DNA of 64,000 bases from assembly GCA_039942715.1 (NCBI GenBank), contig JBDVBY010000001.1:310001-374000 (forward strand). The letters run 5' to 3'. The first letter of the stretch is position 1; every line of letters starts with the position of its first letter. Made by a program: the position numbers and the translations under genes. The notes beneath the pieces were generated by a model. That model had not been told where the DNA came from. It saw nothing but the letters and a program-made list of their open reading frames with translations, and ran no database searches. This document shows, in pieces, positions 15,011 through 22,541 of this stretch. The stretch comes from JABDJX01 sp039942715 (GTDB lineage: Bacteria; Pseudomonadota; Alphaproteobacteria; Rhodobacterales; Rhodobacteraceae).

Positions 15011-16819
15011 ATGTATAACTATCGCACGGGCATGGCTGTTATTGCAGCACTTTTTCTCGGTCTTGGGGCCGCGTCAGCAGAGCCGCGCCATGGCATAGCT
15101 ATGTATGGCGACCCTGCCTTGCCACCGGATTTTGTGTCTCTGCCCTATGCGAACCCCGATGCGCCCAAAGGCGGGCGGATCGTCCAAGGAGAGGTCGGAA
15201 GCTTTGACTCATTAAACCCACACATTCGCAAAGGGCGCGTGCCATGGCAGCTTCGCTTTCTTGCACATGAAAGTCTGATGGGCCGCAACTACGACGAACC
15301 CTTCACGCTCTACGGAGTTTTGGCCGAATCAATTGAGGTGCCGGACGACCGCTCTTGGGTTGAGTTTACGCTGCGCCCGGAAGCCGAGTTTTCAGACGGG
15401 TCTCCGGTAACAGTTGAAGACGTGATTTGGAGCTATGAAACCCTCGGGACTGAAGGCCATCCGCGCTATGCTGGGTCATGGAAAAAGGTCGAAAAGGCTG
15501 AGAAAGTAGGCGAACGCACGGTGCGGTTCACCTTTAACGCTGCAGACAGTGAGCTGGCCTTGATTATGGGCATGCGTCCGATCCTGAAAAAGGCGCAGTG
15601 GGAAGGCCAAGACTTTGGCGAAAGTGGTATTGATATCATTCCGATAAGCAGTGCACCTTATGTGATTGATGAGGTTGATGTGGGCCGTCACCTCGTCTTA
15701 AAGCGCAATCCAAATTATTGGGGTGACGGTGTGGTGCCGTTTATGCGCGGTCAGGCGAACCTTGGCGAGATCCGCATGGAGTTCTTTGCCGATGGCACGG
15801 CGATGTTCGAGGCGTTCAAAGGCGGGCTTCTCAACACATCGCGCGAAACCAGCGTGCAAAAGTGGGATACGCAGTACAACTTCCCTGCCATCACCACGGG
15901 CAAGTTTGTCAAATCTGTCATTCCGCATGAGCGCCCGACTGGCATTCGCGGACTTGTGATGAACACACGCCGTCCGGTGTTTGAGGACTGGCGTGTGCGC
16001 GAAGCTTTAATCACCACTTTCAACTTTGAATTCATCAACGAGACGATCAACGGCGACCCGCAACCGCGCATCACCTCCTACTTCTCCAACTCGATACTTG
16101 GCATGACCCACGAGCCCGCGACGGGGCGCGTCGCAGAGTTCCTCGCCCCCTTTGAGGGCACCCTGCTTCCAGGCACGATCGACGGCTATTCGCTTCCCGA
16201 AGGAGATGGCAGTGAACGCAACCGCCGCAACCTCCGCAAAGCGCTTGGCCTGATGGCGGATGCGGGTTGGACGCTTGGCGATGATGGTTTGCTGAAGAAC
16301 GACGCAGGTGAACCGTTTGCCTTCGATATCCTGCTTTCCTCTGGGGCCACGGAGACACAGCAAATTGTTGATATCTATGTGGCCGCCCTCACCCGCCTTG
16401 GAGCGAAAGTCACCGTCACAGTGTCTGACAGCGCCGAGTTGAAGGAACGCACCAACGCCTTCGATTTCGACATGACGTGGTATTCCCGGGGCCTTTCACT
16501 CTCACCCGGTAACGAGCAGAACCTCTACTGGGGATCCGAAGCCGCCGACACCGAAGGTAGTCGCAACTGGATGGGTATGAAAAGCCCGGCAGCTGAGGCG
16601 ATGATCGAACGCCTTCTTACTTTAGAAAGCCAAGACGACTTTCGCGCCGCCGCCAAAGCACTCGATCGCGTGTTGACTGCAGGTCGCTATGTCGTGCCGA
16701 TCTGGCACTCGCCTGTTGCGCGTATTGCCCATGACGCCAAGCTTCGCTATCCCTCAGAATTGCCAATGTACGGCGACTGGATCGGTTTCCAGCCCGACGT
16801 CTGGTGGTATGAGGAATGA
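15011..16819 (+). CDS. Family 5 extracellular solute-binding protein (oligopeptide type)
   Basis: Periplasmic binding protein of about 602 residues for an oligopeptide-type ABC importer, closest in layout to YejA. A signal peptide (ending GAASA-EP) precedes the SBP_bac_5 domain: HGIAMYGDPALPPDF, YANPDAPKGGRIVQGEVGSFD, LRPEAEFSDGSPVTVEDV, SAPYVIDEVDVGRHLVLKRN-type segment. No permease or ATPase gene is adjacent, so it is an orphan here. The start is taken at ATG 15011 (AGGGA about 11 nt upstream); the TTG at 14972 is unlikely and ATG 15032 remains possible. The entericidin-like gene starts four bases after its stop. Confidence 0.9.
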   Translation: MYNYRTGMAVIAALFLGLGAASAEPRHGIAMYGDPALPPDFVSLPYANPDAPKGGRIVQGEVGSFDSLNPHIRKGRVPWQLRFLAHESLMGRNYDEPFTLYGVLAESIEVPDDRSWVEFTLRPEAEFSDGSPVTVEDVIWSYETLGTEGHPRYAGSWKKVEKAEKVGERTVRFTFNAADSELALIMGMRPILKKAQWEGQDFGESGIDIIPISSAPYVIDEVDVGRHLVLKRNPNYWGDGVVPFMRGQANLGEIRMEFFADGTAMFEAFKGGLLNTSRETSVQKWDTQYNFPAITTGKFVKSVIPHERPTGIRGLVMNTRRPVFEDWRVREALITTFNFEFINETINGDPQPRITSYFSNSILGMTHEPATGRVAEFLAPFEGTLLPGTIDGYSLPEGDGSERNRRNLRKALGLMADAGWTLGDDGLLKNDAGEPFAFDILLSSGATETQQIVDIYVAALTRLGAKVTVTVSDSAELKERTNAFDFDMTWYSRGLSLSPGNEQNLYWGSEAADTEGSRNWMGMKSPAAEAMIERLLTLESQDDFRAAAKALDRVLTAGRYVVPIWHSPVARIAHDAKLRYPSELPMYGDWIGFQPDVWWYEE

Positions 16820-16823
16820 GCAA

Positions 16824-16940
16824 ATGAAAAAACTAGCCATACTTGCAGCGCTTTTGACCACGCTTTCGGCGTGCAACACGATCGAAGGCTTTGGAGCGGA
16901 CGTCTCAGCAAGCGCACGCGCCGTGGATCGCGCGATCTAA
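16824..16940 (+). CDS. Entericidin A/B-like small lipoprotein
   Basis: Peptide of 38 residues: signal sequence MKKLAILAALLTTLSAC with lipobox LSAC (Cys17), then NTIEGFGADVSASARAVDRA. This matches the entericidin family (N-T-x-x-G-x-G-x-D, short amphipathic helix), membrane lipoproteins described in enterobacteria as an antidote/toxin pair; the function in alphaproteobacteria is not established. GAGGA within the end of the preceding gene serves as ribosome-binding site. Probably co-transcribed with the binding-protein gene. Confidence 0.85.
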   Translation: MKKLAILAALLTTLSACNTIEGFGADVSASARAVDRAI

Positions 16941-16947
16941 GCGCCCC

Positions 16948-17667
16948 TTACTTCGCAAGATCTGTGTACGGGTTAACGTCGTCCTCAAAGGGCACGTGTC
17001 TACGTCGGAATTGCGCCCCTTCAACAACAGCAGGGGCGCTTATGCGATCCATGCGGAAATGGCGAAATCCGTCCCGCGCCGGGTCCCAGGCAACAAGATA
17101 CCACAAAGGCTGTAAGATCAGCATCGCTTGGGGCTCCACTGTGCGGCTGGTCTTGGTTCCTTTCGCGTCGCGGTAATTGAACTGCATGTGTTGGCGATTC
17201 AGGAACGCGGACTCAAACGCAGGAAGCAAAGTTGGATCAATGCGCCCAAGGTCAGACAGGTCCTGAAGCGGTGAAAGCTGACCAATATGCAGACATTCAA
17301 GGAACCGGCGCAGATCGCGCACTTTGTCCGATGGCAGTGACTTTTCAATCTTCGACAGTCCCGAATCCGCCAAATCCGAAAACGGCAGGTTCTGCGCCGC
17401 CCGCATCGCCGCCACACTGATCAAAAGCGCAAAGACCTCGGCCACAGAAAGCCGTGCGGTGGTTTGCATTGATTGGGGATCAAGCTGAACGCCACCGCCC
17501 GGTCCGCTTTCCGAATGGATCACAAAGCCTTCGTCGCGCAGCGCAGAAATGTCGCGCAACAGCGTGCGGCGAGACGCGCCGACCTCATCGGCAAGGGCCG
17601 CAATCGTCGAGCTGCCTTCGCGCCGCAGCTTGCGCACGATGGCCTCATGCCGATGTCTTACATTCAT
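16948..17667 (-). CDS. WYL-domain transcriptional regulator (YafY type)
   Basis: Regulator of 239 residues with an N-terminal DeoR-like winged helix (HTH_11; IAALADEVGASRRTLLRDISALRDEGF) and a C-terminal WYL domain (about 140-225; MQFNYRDAKGTKTSRTVEPQAMLI, then PLWYLVAWDPARDGFRHFRMDRI). WYL regulators sense nucleic-acid-like or small ligands. The gene is divergent from the RidA gene, with an imperfect inverted repeat between them that could be its operator. Its 3' end lies seven bases from the entericidin stop, convergent. Confidence 0.9.
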   Translation of the reverse strand: MNVRHRHEAIVRKLRREGSSTIAALADEVGASRRTLLRDISALRDEGFVIHSESGPGGGVQLDPQSMQTTARLSVAEVFALLISVAAMRAAQNLPFSDLADSGLSKIEKSLPSDKVRDLRRFLECLHIGQLSPLQDLSDLGRIDPTLLPAFESAFLNRQHMQFNYRDAKGTKTSRTVEPQAMLILQPLWYLVAWDPARDGFRHFRMDRISAPAVVEGAQFRRRHVPFEDDVNPYTDLAK

Positions 17668-17687
17668 TTTGTCAGCCTAGCACATAT

Positions 17688-17706
17688 GGTGACATATTTT
17701 GGCACC
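17688..17706. promoter_or_regulatory. Imperfect inverted repeat, candidate WYL-regulator operator
   Basis: GGTGaCAtatttTGgCACC is an inverted repeat with one mismatch, midway in the 87-bp divergent region between the WYL regulator and RidA genes. Directly before it, ACATATGGTGACATAT shows a repeated ACATAT. Position and symmetry fit an autoregulatory operator; there is no other support. Confidence 0.4.
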
Positions 17707-17754
17707 AATCCGGTTTAAATGATTCTCAGCAAACATCAAACAGGAGACATCACG

Positions 17755-18150
17755 ATGGAACGCACTGCAGTAAACCCTTGGGACTGGTCATTGAAACTGG
17801 GCTACAACCAAGGCGAAATCATCGAAAACCAAAACCGCCAGTTGATCTGCGCCGGGCAAACGGCCGTTGACGGTGAAGGCAACCCACAACACCCCGGTGA
17901 TATGCGCGCTCAGATCACCTTGGCGCTGGACAATCTGGAGGCCGTGCTGCGCGGTGCCGACATGGACTTAAGCAACATCATCAAGCTGGGCATCTACGCC
18001 ACAGACGTGGACGAAGCTTTGAAGAACTTTGATCTGTTCGGGATGCGGTTTGGTCCCATCCCAAACGCCCCACCGATGACATTGCTGGGTGTCACGCGTC
18101 TGGCTATTCCGGGTCTGATGTTTGAGGTTGAGGCTACGGCAGCGGATTAA
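17755..18150 (+). CDS. RidA (YjgF/YER057c/UK114) family protein
   Basis: Cytoplasmic protein of 131 residues with the trimeric chorismate-mutase-like Rid fold. Motifs: RQLICAGQTAVDGEGNPQHPGDMRAQ, NLEAVLRGADMDLSNIIKLGIYATD and VTRLAIPGLMFEVEA. The Arg that binds the 2-aminoacrylate carboxylate in RidA proper would be in the C-terminal strand (here GVTRLAIPG), so deaminase activity on enamines/imines is possible, though many Rid subfamilies lack it. Start ATG 17755 with AGGAG eight bases upstream; the earlier ATG at 17719 has none. A strong hairpin follows the stop codon. Confidence 0.9.
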   Translation: MERTAVNPWDWSLKLGYNQGEIIENQNRQLICAGQTAVDGEGNPQHPGDMRAQITLALDNLEAVLRGADMDLSNIIKLGIYATDVDEALKNFDLFGMRFGPIPNAPPMTLLGVTRLAIPGLMFEVEATAAD

Positions 18151-18162
18151 GATGAAGAACAG

Positions 18163-18199
18163 AGCCGCCATTCAGCATTTGAAGCGCTGAATGGCGGCT
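18163..18199 (+). terminator. 14-bp hairpin terminator after RidA gene
   Basis: AGCCGCCATTCAGC (18163-18176) pairs perfectly with GCTGAATGGCGGCT (18186-18199) around a 9-nt loop, 12 nt after the RidA stop. TTTCC follows on the plus strand, a short and imperfect U-tract. Stem strength makes it the likely transcript end. Confidence 0.8.
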
Positions 18200-18291
18200 T
18201 TCCGCGTTCTCTTTGCGGCAGGCTGGATCGAGTGGCTCATATGGGTAAGATTTCAAAAAGTACCCTCTCGGACATGTCTGGAGACGACGCG

Positions 18292-18669
18292 ATGCTAGAA
18301 ACCACCGCCCCCATCCTGCCCAGCCGCGATTTTGACGCAACCGCGGCCTTCTACGCCAAGTTCGGCTTTGAGGTCACCGGGCGCTATCCCCAATATCTGA
18401 TCATTGTGCGTGACAAGGTCGAGCTGCACTTCTTTGAATACCCGAAGCACGTGCCGGAATCCTCATACCACGCAGCCTACATTCGATCTTCAGACATCGA
18501 CACGTTCAGCGCAGAACTGGTCGCCAGCGACATCCCAACCCACGGCATCCCGCGCTATGGGGCTGCGGAAGACAAAGACTGGGGCATGCGCGAAGCTATT
18601 GTTGTTGATCCCGACGGCACGTTGTTGCGGATCGGAAGTTTTTGGAAGACGCGTAGCACTTCGCGTTGA
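18292..18669 (+). CDS. VOC-family protein, bleomycin-resistance-like
   Basis: Small vicinal-oxygen-chelate fold protein of 125 residues, about the size of bleomycin-binding proteins. It shows PILPSRDFDATAAFYAKFGFEV (first beta-alpha-beta unit), VELHFFEYP, and AIVVDPDGTLLRIG (last strand). The protein lacks the full metal-ligand set of glyoxalase I, so ligand sequestration is as likely as catalysis. The start at ATG 18292 has GGAG eight bases upstream; longer in-frame starts at 18232 or 18274 are less supported. It ends nine bases before the convergent DUF1203 gene. Confidence 0.85.
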   Translation: MLETTAPILPSRDFDATAAFYAKFGFEVTGRYPQYLIIVRDKVELHFFEYPKHVPESSYHAAYIRSSDIDTFSAELVASDIPTHGIPRYGAAEDKDWGMREAIVVDPDGTLLRIGSFWKTRSTSR

Positions 18670-18677
18670 GCTGTCCG

Positions 18678-19154
18678 TCAAGCGTCCGCCACGCGGGTCG
18701 CTTTCGCCGCAAAACATCCTTGCTTCGCATTGTGCAAATGCACGTAGGCCACCGAAGGGTCATCAAACGCCCGTCGCAACGCGGCTCCAACATCTACGCC
18801 ATCCAGAACATCCGCCTCGATCATCAAGTGCTGCGCATCAAAGTGGCGCACGGAGATCAACCTGCGCGTCAGCACATCAGGCACCTCGCCCGGCTGTGGC
18901 ATGGCTTGGGCCACGTCCTTGCGCACATAGATCGCATGCGAGGCTTGGTAGGGCGTGTCTTCAGGCAAATACGTGTGGTTCAGCAACAAGACCGTTTCGC
19001 CCACATCAGCGTCTTCCAACGAGATGCGGCATGGATAACCGGGGAATTCAGTAACTGATTTGCGAATGATGTGGCGCACAGCAAGGTCTGCGTCGGTGAG
19101 ATCAAATAATGAGGCAAATGGGGCTGCAGGCAATGCGTGAATCTGAAAGTTCAT
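18678..19154 (-). CDS. DUF1203 domain protein
   Basis: Protein of 158 residues covering a complete DUF1203 domain: MNFQIHALPAAPFASLFDLTD at the start, then GYPCRISLEDADVGETVLLLNHTYL, SHAIYVRK, RLISVRHFDA and the C-terminal DPSVAYVHLHNAKQGCFA. The domain is frequent in proteobacteria but its biochemical function is not known. Start ATG at 19154 with AGAGGA about eight bases upstream; an ATG six codons earlier (19172) also has a purine-rich site. Monocistronic. Confidence 0.88.
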   Translation of the reverse strand: MNFQIHALPAAPFASLFDLTDADLAVRHIIRKSVTEFPGYPCRISLEDADVGETVLLLNHTYLPEDTPYQASHAIYVRKDVAQAMPQPGEVPDVLTRRLISVRHFDAQHLMIEADVLDGVDVGAALRRAFDDPSVAYVHLHNAKQGCFAAKATRVADA

Positions 19155-19292
19155 TGGGAAAATCCTCTTCATGGTGATCCCCCGACACTGCCAGAATCTC
19201 CCCCCAGATCGACCCGTTTCCTGCGCAAAGAGGCAATCGCTTACGTCCGTTCCGTCATTCTATGTTCCAGTAAGCACGGCGAATAAATCAAT

Positions 19293-19307
19293 GTCGGCTT
19301 TGAGCCC
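19293..19307 (-). repeat. Copy of short intergenic motif shared with 10898-10912
   Basis: The 15-mer GGGCTCAAAGCCGAC occurs on the minus strand here and on the plus strand at 10898-10912, both in gene-free spacers. Flanking text in both (CGGTCAT, AAGCTGACATT) resembles the degenerate AT/GC-balanced filler seen between genes in roseobacters. Significance is unclear. Confidence 0.4.
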
Positions 19308-19349
19308 TCTATGACCGATGCAGCAAGACGCACGAATGACCACTTACCG

Positions 19350-19922
19350 TCAGTGTTTTTTGTCGGCGCGTAGACGGCTCATCGTGACAGGCGTGATCCC
19401 TAAAAAGGATGCAATCAACGTATGCGGAAAGATGTCTTCATAGCCCGGGAATGCTTGGCGAAACCAAGTAAGCCGTTCAGCTCCTTTAAGAGCAGCGAGG
19501 CACCACTCTCGATCTACCTTCCGACTTAGCGCGTCCCGCAGAACACCATTTGCCCAATTCCGGACGGGCTCAGCTGAAATCATCTGATTTGAAAGCAAAT
19601 CACTGTCGATCCTGGCCAGCAAGGCATCGGTCGTTGCCGCAATGGACACGAGCGACACACCGTTGCGCGTGCGAGCGATGTTTGGCGTGACGACACATGG
19701 AGCCACATAAAACCCGACGCAAACTTCTTTGCCATCTTGGTCACAAATACTGCTCGCCAAGCACCCTTCCAAAAGAACGAATTCGTCTGTTTCGGGTTGT
19801 TCCTGCCGGATAAGGTGCGCCCCCTTGCTCAAACGCATTCGTTTCCAATCAGATGCAAAATCGTCCGCGAAAGTCATAGCTGACAGGTCAGGTGACTGCA
19901 TCAGAAACGTCCGTAAATCCAT
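19350..19922 (-). CDS. Crp/Fnr-family transcriptional regulator
   Basis: Protein of 190 residues with a cyclic-nucleotide-binding-type beta roll (about 30-115; KGAHLIRQEQPETDEFVLLEGCLASSI) and a short C-terminal helix-turn-helix ending in LIASFLGITPVTMSRLRAD. It lacks the Cys cluster of FNR, so it is not an Fe-S oxygen sensor; ligand unknown. Start set at ATG 19922 (MDLRTFLM); the frame extends to 19988 without better support. It is divergent from a small membrane protein gene, with the palindrome TTATCAAATGATAA in between, suggesting it controls that gene and itself. Confidence 0.85.
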   Translation of the reverse strand: MDLRTFLMQSPDLSAMTFADDFASDWKRMRLSKGAHLIRQEQPETDEFVLLEGCLASSICDQDGKEVCVGFYVAPCVVTPNIARTRNGVSLVSIAATTDALLARIDSDLLSNQMISAEPVRNWANGVLRDALSRKVDREWCLAALKGAERLTWFRQAFPGYEDIFPHTLIASFLGITPVTMSRLRADKKH

Positions 19923-19933
19923 CTTGGCGTGCC

Positions 19934-19947
19934 TTATCAAATGATAA
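19934..19947. promoter_or_regulatory. Palindrome TTATCA-N2-TGATAA, candidate Crp-like operator
   Basis: Perfect 14-bp inverted repeat 11 bp upstream of the Crp-like gene start and 53 bp upstream of the divergent membrane-protein start. Crp/Fnr proteins bind such short palindromes, although the usual half-site spacing is larger (TTGAT-N4-ATCAA), so the fit is partial. Confidence 0.4.
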
Positions 19948-20000
19948 TGCGGGTGACTTCGTCTGAGGGCATGTGTGGCACAGATCAAGGAGTTTACAAA

Positions 20001-20549
20001 ATGACGAACAGAATTTTGTCAAAGCATATTGGAATAATCGCGGTTGGCTCAGGACTGATAGGTGCATCAATCTATTTGCTGATGATCAATGTCACGCTTG
20101 CCCATATCGAAGCGGTCTCGGGGCACGTCCCTTTCGACATGCGTCCGCTAGGCTATGGCTCAACTGAGGCGGCGACGTTTCTTGAAGCGTTAGGAATGGA
20201 AGGGCGCGCGTATTATCTCAGTCACCAGATCGCTTTGGATACACTTTATCCAGCTATGCTCGCGTTGACTTTGATCGCCACGATCTGCTGGTTTGGGCAA
20301 CACATACCAAACAGAAATCTTGTTCGATTTGGCATTGCCCTTTCGGTTGGTAGCGCTCTGTTCGACTATATCGAAAACCTTGGTATCGTGGCCATGATTT
20401 GGAATTGGCCAGAGGTTTCCGTTCCACTGGTTTATGCCACTAGCACGGCCACAATTCTTAAATCTGCTTTAACAACCTTAGCTGTGCTGCTGACGCTTCT
20501 TGTGGGGTTTAACTGGAAATATCTCTCTGAAGCGGACGTTCGTCCATAA
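20001..20549 (+). CDS. Four-helix integral membrane protein
   Basis: Unrecognised inner-membrane protein of 182 residues. Hydrophobic segments lie at about 11-33, 80-100, 107-130 and 150-172; between the first two is a soluble loop of about 45 residues with GYGSTEAATFLEALGMEGRAYY. LFDYIENLGI stands near the third helix. Start ATG 20001 is preceded by AAGGAG with nine bases spacing. It is divergent from the Crp-like regulator and probably its target. No enzyme motif is visible. Confidence 0.78.
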   Translation: MTNRILSKHIGIIAVGSGLIGASIYLLMINVTLAHIEAVSGHVPFDMRPLGYGSTEAATFLEALGMEGRAYYLSHQIALDTLYPAMLALTLIATICWFGQHIPNRNLVRFGIALSVGSALFDYIENLGIVAMIWNWPEVSVPLVYATSTATILKSALTTLAVLLTLLVGFNWKYLSEADVRP

Positions 20550-20617
20550 GTGGGAACGACCGTTTCGTCACGCCAAGAGCTGTTGTTATCAGACGCATAC
20601 CCCTTAAGGGCTACCCC

Positions 20618-21397
20618 TCACCCACGCCGCCCGTAAAACGTTATCCGCGCGCTTTCTGACAGCGCCACTCCAGGCTCGGAATTATACGCCAGCACAGCGA
20701 GTATCCGCGTCGTGTCACTTTCATTTGGCGACACCCGGTGGATCGAATTGCGGCCGCGAAATAGCACCAAAGTGCCCGGCTCCATGTTCAGTTCCTCTGG
20801 CTTGACCTTGCCGTTTAATAGCTTGGCCACGCCGGCGTAGTTCATCTCGCCTGCGTCTGCGTCGCGCAGGTCTTTGATGTATTCAAAACGGCTGCCCGCT
20901 TCGGGTTTCTGGATCAGCAACGTGATGGCAAAGGACGAGTTATCAAAGTGCCACCCAAGCTCTTGGCCGTTCTCAGCATAGTGCACGTTGATTGACGAAA
21001 GCGGATCGGCGTAGGCGTGCACGGCCTTTTGCCCGGTCACACGCGCGATAAAGCGACGAAACTCTGGCGCGTCGTAAAGCCCGCGCAGCGCCGTGCTGTC
21101 ATCCACCTGATCGTCACAGATGCACCCTTTTGAGGAGGTCACAAGACGATTGGCAGGATGCGTATCGTTAAACTCAGGGTGCGGCGGTGTAAGGTAGACC
21201 GAATGGGTCTGCGTGCAGAAATACGCATGATCGCGTTCGGCCTTTGCGTGCGCCAACATGCCTGCCAAAGCGCTCTCTTGGATAAAATCAGGCAAGACCA
21301 ACACGCCAGTTTCATTCAGAGTCTCAAAGCAATCGACCGTAAAAAGGACATCGGTCAAAGGATGTTTGTCTAAGTTTACTATTTCTTCAAGCAGCAT
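20618..21397 (-). CDS. 2-oxoglutarate/Fe(II)-dependent oxygenase
   Basis: Cytoplasmic non-haem iron oxygenase of 259 residues. The facial triad is visible as GWHFDNS (His150, Asp152) and SIHRVSP (His220), followed by TTRILAVLAYN with Arg231, which would bind 2-oxoglutarate. Other features are SSINVHYAENGQELGWHFD and MEPGTLVLFRGRNS, typical of the double-stranded beta-helix core. The substrate is not identifiable; related bacterial enzymes hydroxylate amino acids or small metabolites. The N-terminal region (about 1-120) includes a Cys pair CIC at 92-94. It is divergent from gap-arsJ, sharing a 133-bp promoter region. Confidence 0.88.
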   Translation of the reverse strand: MLLEEIVNLDKHPLTDVLFTVDCFETLNETGVLVLPDFIQESALAGMLAHAKAERDHAYFCTQTHSVYLTPPHPEFNDTHPANRLVTSSKGCICDDQVDDSTALRGLYDAPEFRRFIARVTGQKAVHAYADPLSSINVHYAENGQELGWHFDNSSFAITLLIQKPEAGSRFEYIKDLRDADAGEMNYAGVAKLLNGKVKPEELNMEPGTLVLFRGRNSIHRVSPNESDTTRILAVLAYNSEPGVALSESARITFYGRRG

Positions 21398-21463
21398 GAA
21401 TGACCCCGATTCGACCCAGTTTAACTAAAAGCCTGTTTTTTAGGCAAAAGGAAAGCGGGCACC

Positions 21464-21485
21464 TGTCATAAAACCTTTACTTGCC
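21464..21485 (+). promoter_or_regulatory. Possible Pho box upstream of gap-arsJ
   Basis: The 11-mer TGTCATAAAAC is identical to the first half-site of the pstS Pho box in this window; the next 11-mer, CTTTACTTGCC, keeps TTAC in phase with the second pstS half-site (TGTTACGCAAC) but is otherwise degenerate. The site is 45 bp upstream of the gap start. Two half-sites of unequal quality, so a weaker PhoB site at best. No ArsR-type dyad or arsR gene is seen nearby. Confidence 0.5.
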
Positions 21486-21530
21486 GTGCCCACCTGTCGC
21501 GTTAAACCCAAACAAGACAGGAGAGGTGGC

Positions 21531-22541
21531 ATGGCACGGATTGCACTGAATGGATTGGGTCGTATTGGCAAACTGGCGCTGCGACGCTTGTTTGATGCAG
21601 GACTTGGTGACCAGATCGTACTGTTAAACGAACCTACGGGCGACCCAGAACAACACGCGCTCTTGCTTGAGTTTGATACAGTGCACGGGCGCTGGGATGC
21701 GCGGATTTCCGCGATAGGCGGCAAGCTGATGGTCGACGATCACGCGATGGCCTTTACACAAAGCGAAACGATTGAGGACATGCCGCTTGCGGCAATGGGC
21801 GTTGATCTGGTCATCGATTGTACTGGCGTTTTTAAAACAGAGGCAAAGGTTGCGCCTTACTACGCTGCTGGGGTGAAGAAAGTTGTCGTCTCAGCCCCGG
21901 TCAAGGAAACTGGCGCGCTGAACCTTGTCTACGGCGTGAACCACCATCTTTACGATCCAAGCCAGCACGATCTGATCACCGCCGCGTCATGTACCACCAA
22001 CTGCATCGCGCCGGTGGTGAACGTCCTGCACGAAGAGATCGGCATCAAACACGGCTCGATCACTACGATCCACGATGTGACCAACACGCAAACCATTGTC
22101 GACAAAGGTCACAAAGACGCGCGGCGCGCCCGCTCAGCGCTGAACTCGCTTGTGCCAACGTCTACCGGCTCTGCCACGGCGATCACGCTGATTTATCCCG
22201 AGCTAAAGGGGCGGTTGAACGGTTTGGCTGTGCGCGTACCATTACTGAATGCCTCGCTAACTGATTGCGTGTTCGAGATGGAGCGCGAAGTGACTGTCGA
22301 AGAGATCAACGCGCTGTTCCAGAAATGGGCTGTTGGCAAACTCAAAGGCATTCTGGGCTTGGAAACCCGTCCATTGGTGTCGGCAGATTTCACCAACGAC
22401 CCGCGCTCCGGCATCGTAGATGGGCCTTCGACTATGGTGATTAACGGCACACAGCTCAAAGTCTATGTGTGGTACGACAACGAGTGGGGCTATACCTGTC
22501 GCATGGTCGATATCGTCACCATGGTTACGGATCAGATGTAA
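21531..22541 (+). CDS. gap: Type I glyceraldehyde-3-phosphate dehydrogenase of the arsJ pair
   Basis: GAPDH of 336 residues. NAD-binding start ARIALNGLGRIGKLALR, catalytic AASCTTNCIAP (Cys154) and HDVTNTQTIVD (His181), and the C-terminal VYVWYDNEWGYTCRMVDIV. Because the next gene, overlapping by one base, is arsJ, this is most likely the arsenate-resistance GAPDH that uses arsenate in place of phosphate to make 1-arseno-3-phosphoglycerate (known chemistry of gap-arsJ pairs). It may also serve glycolysis; whether the genome has another gap gene cannot be seen. AGGAGAGG ribosome-binding site directly before ATG 21531. Confidence 0.95.
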   Translation: MARIALNGLGRIGKLALRRLFDAGLGDQIVLLNEPTGDPEQHALLLEFDTVHGRWDARISAIGGKLMVDDHAMAFTQSETIEDMPLAAMGVDLVIDCTGVFKTEAKVAPYYAAGVKKVVVSAPVKETGALNLVYGVNHHLYDPSQHDLITAASCTTNCIAPVVNVLHEEIGIKHGSITTIHDVTNTQTIVDKGHKDARRARSALNSLVPTSTGSATAITLIYPELKGRLNGLAVRVPLLNASLTDCVFEMEREVTVEEINALFQKWAVGKLKGILGLETRPLVSADFTNDPRSGIVDGPSTMVINGTQLKVYVWYDNEWGYTCRMVDIVTMVTDQM

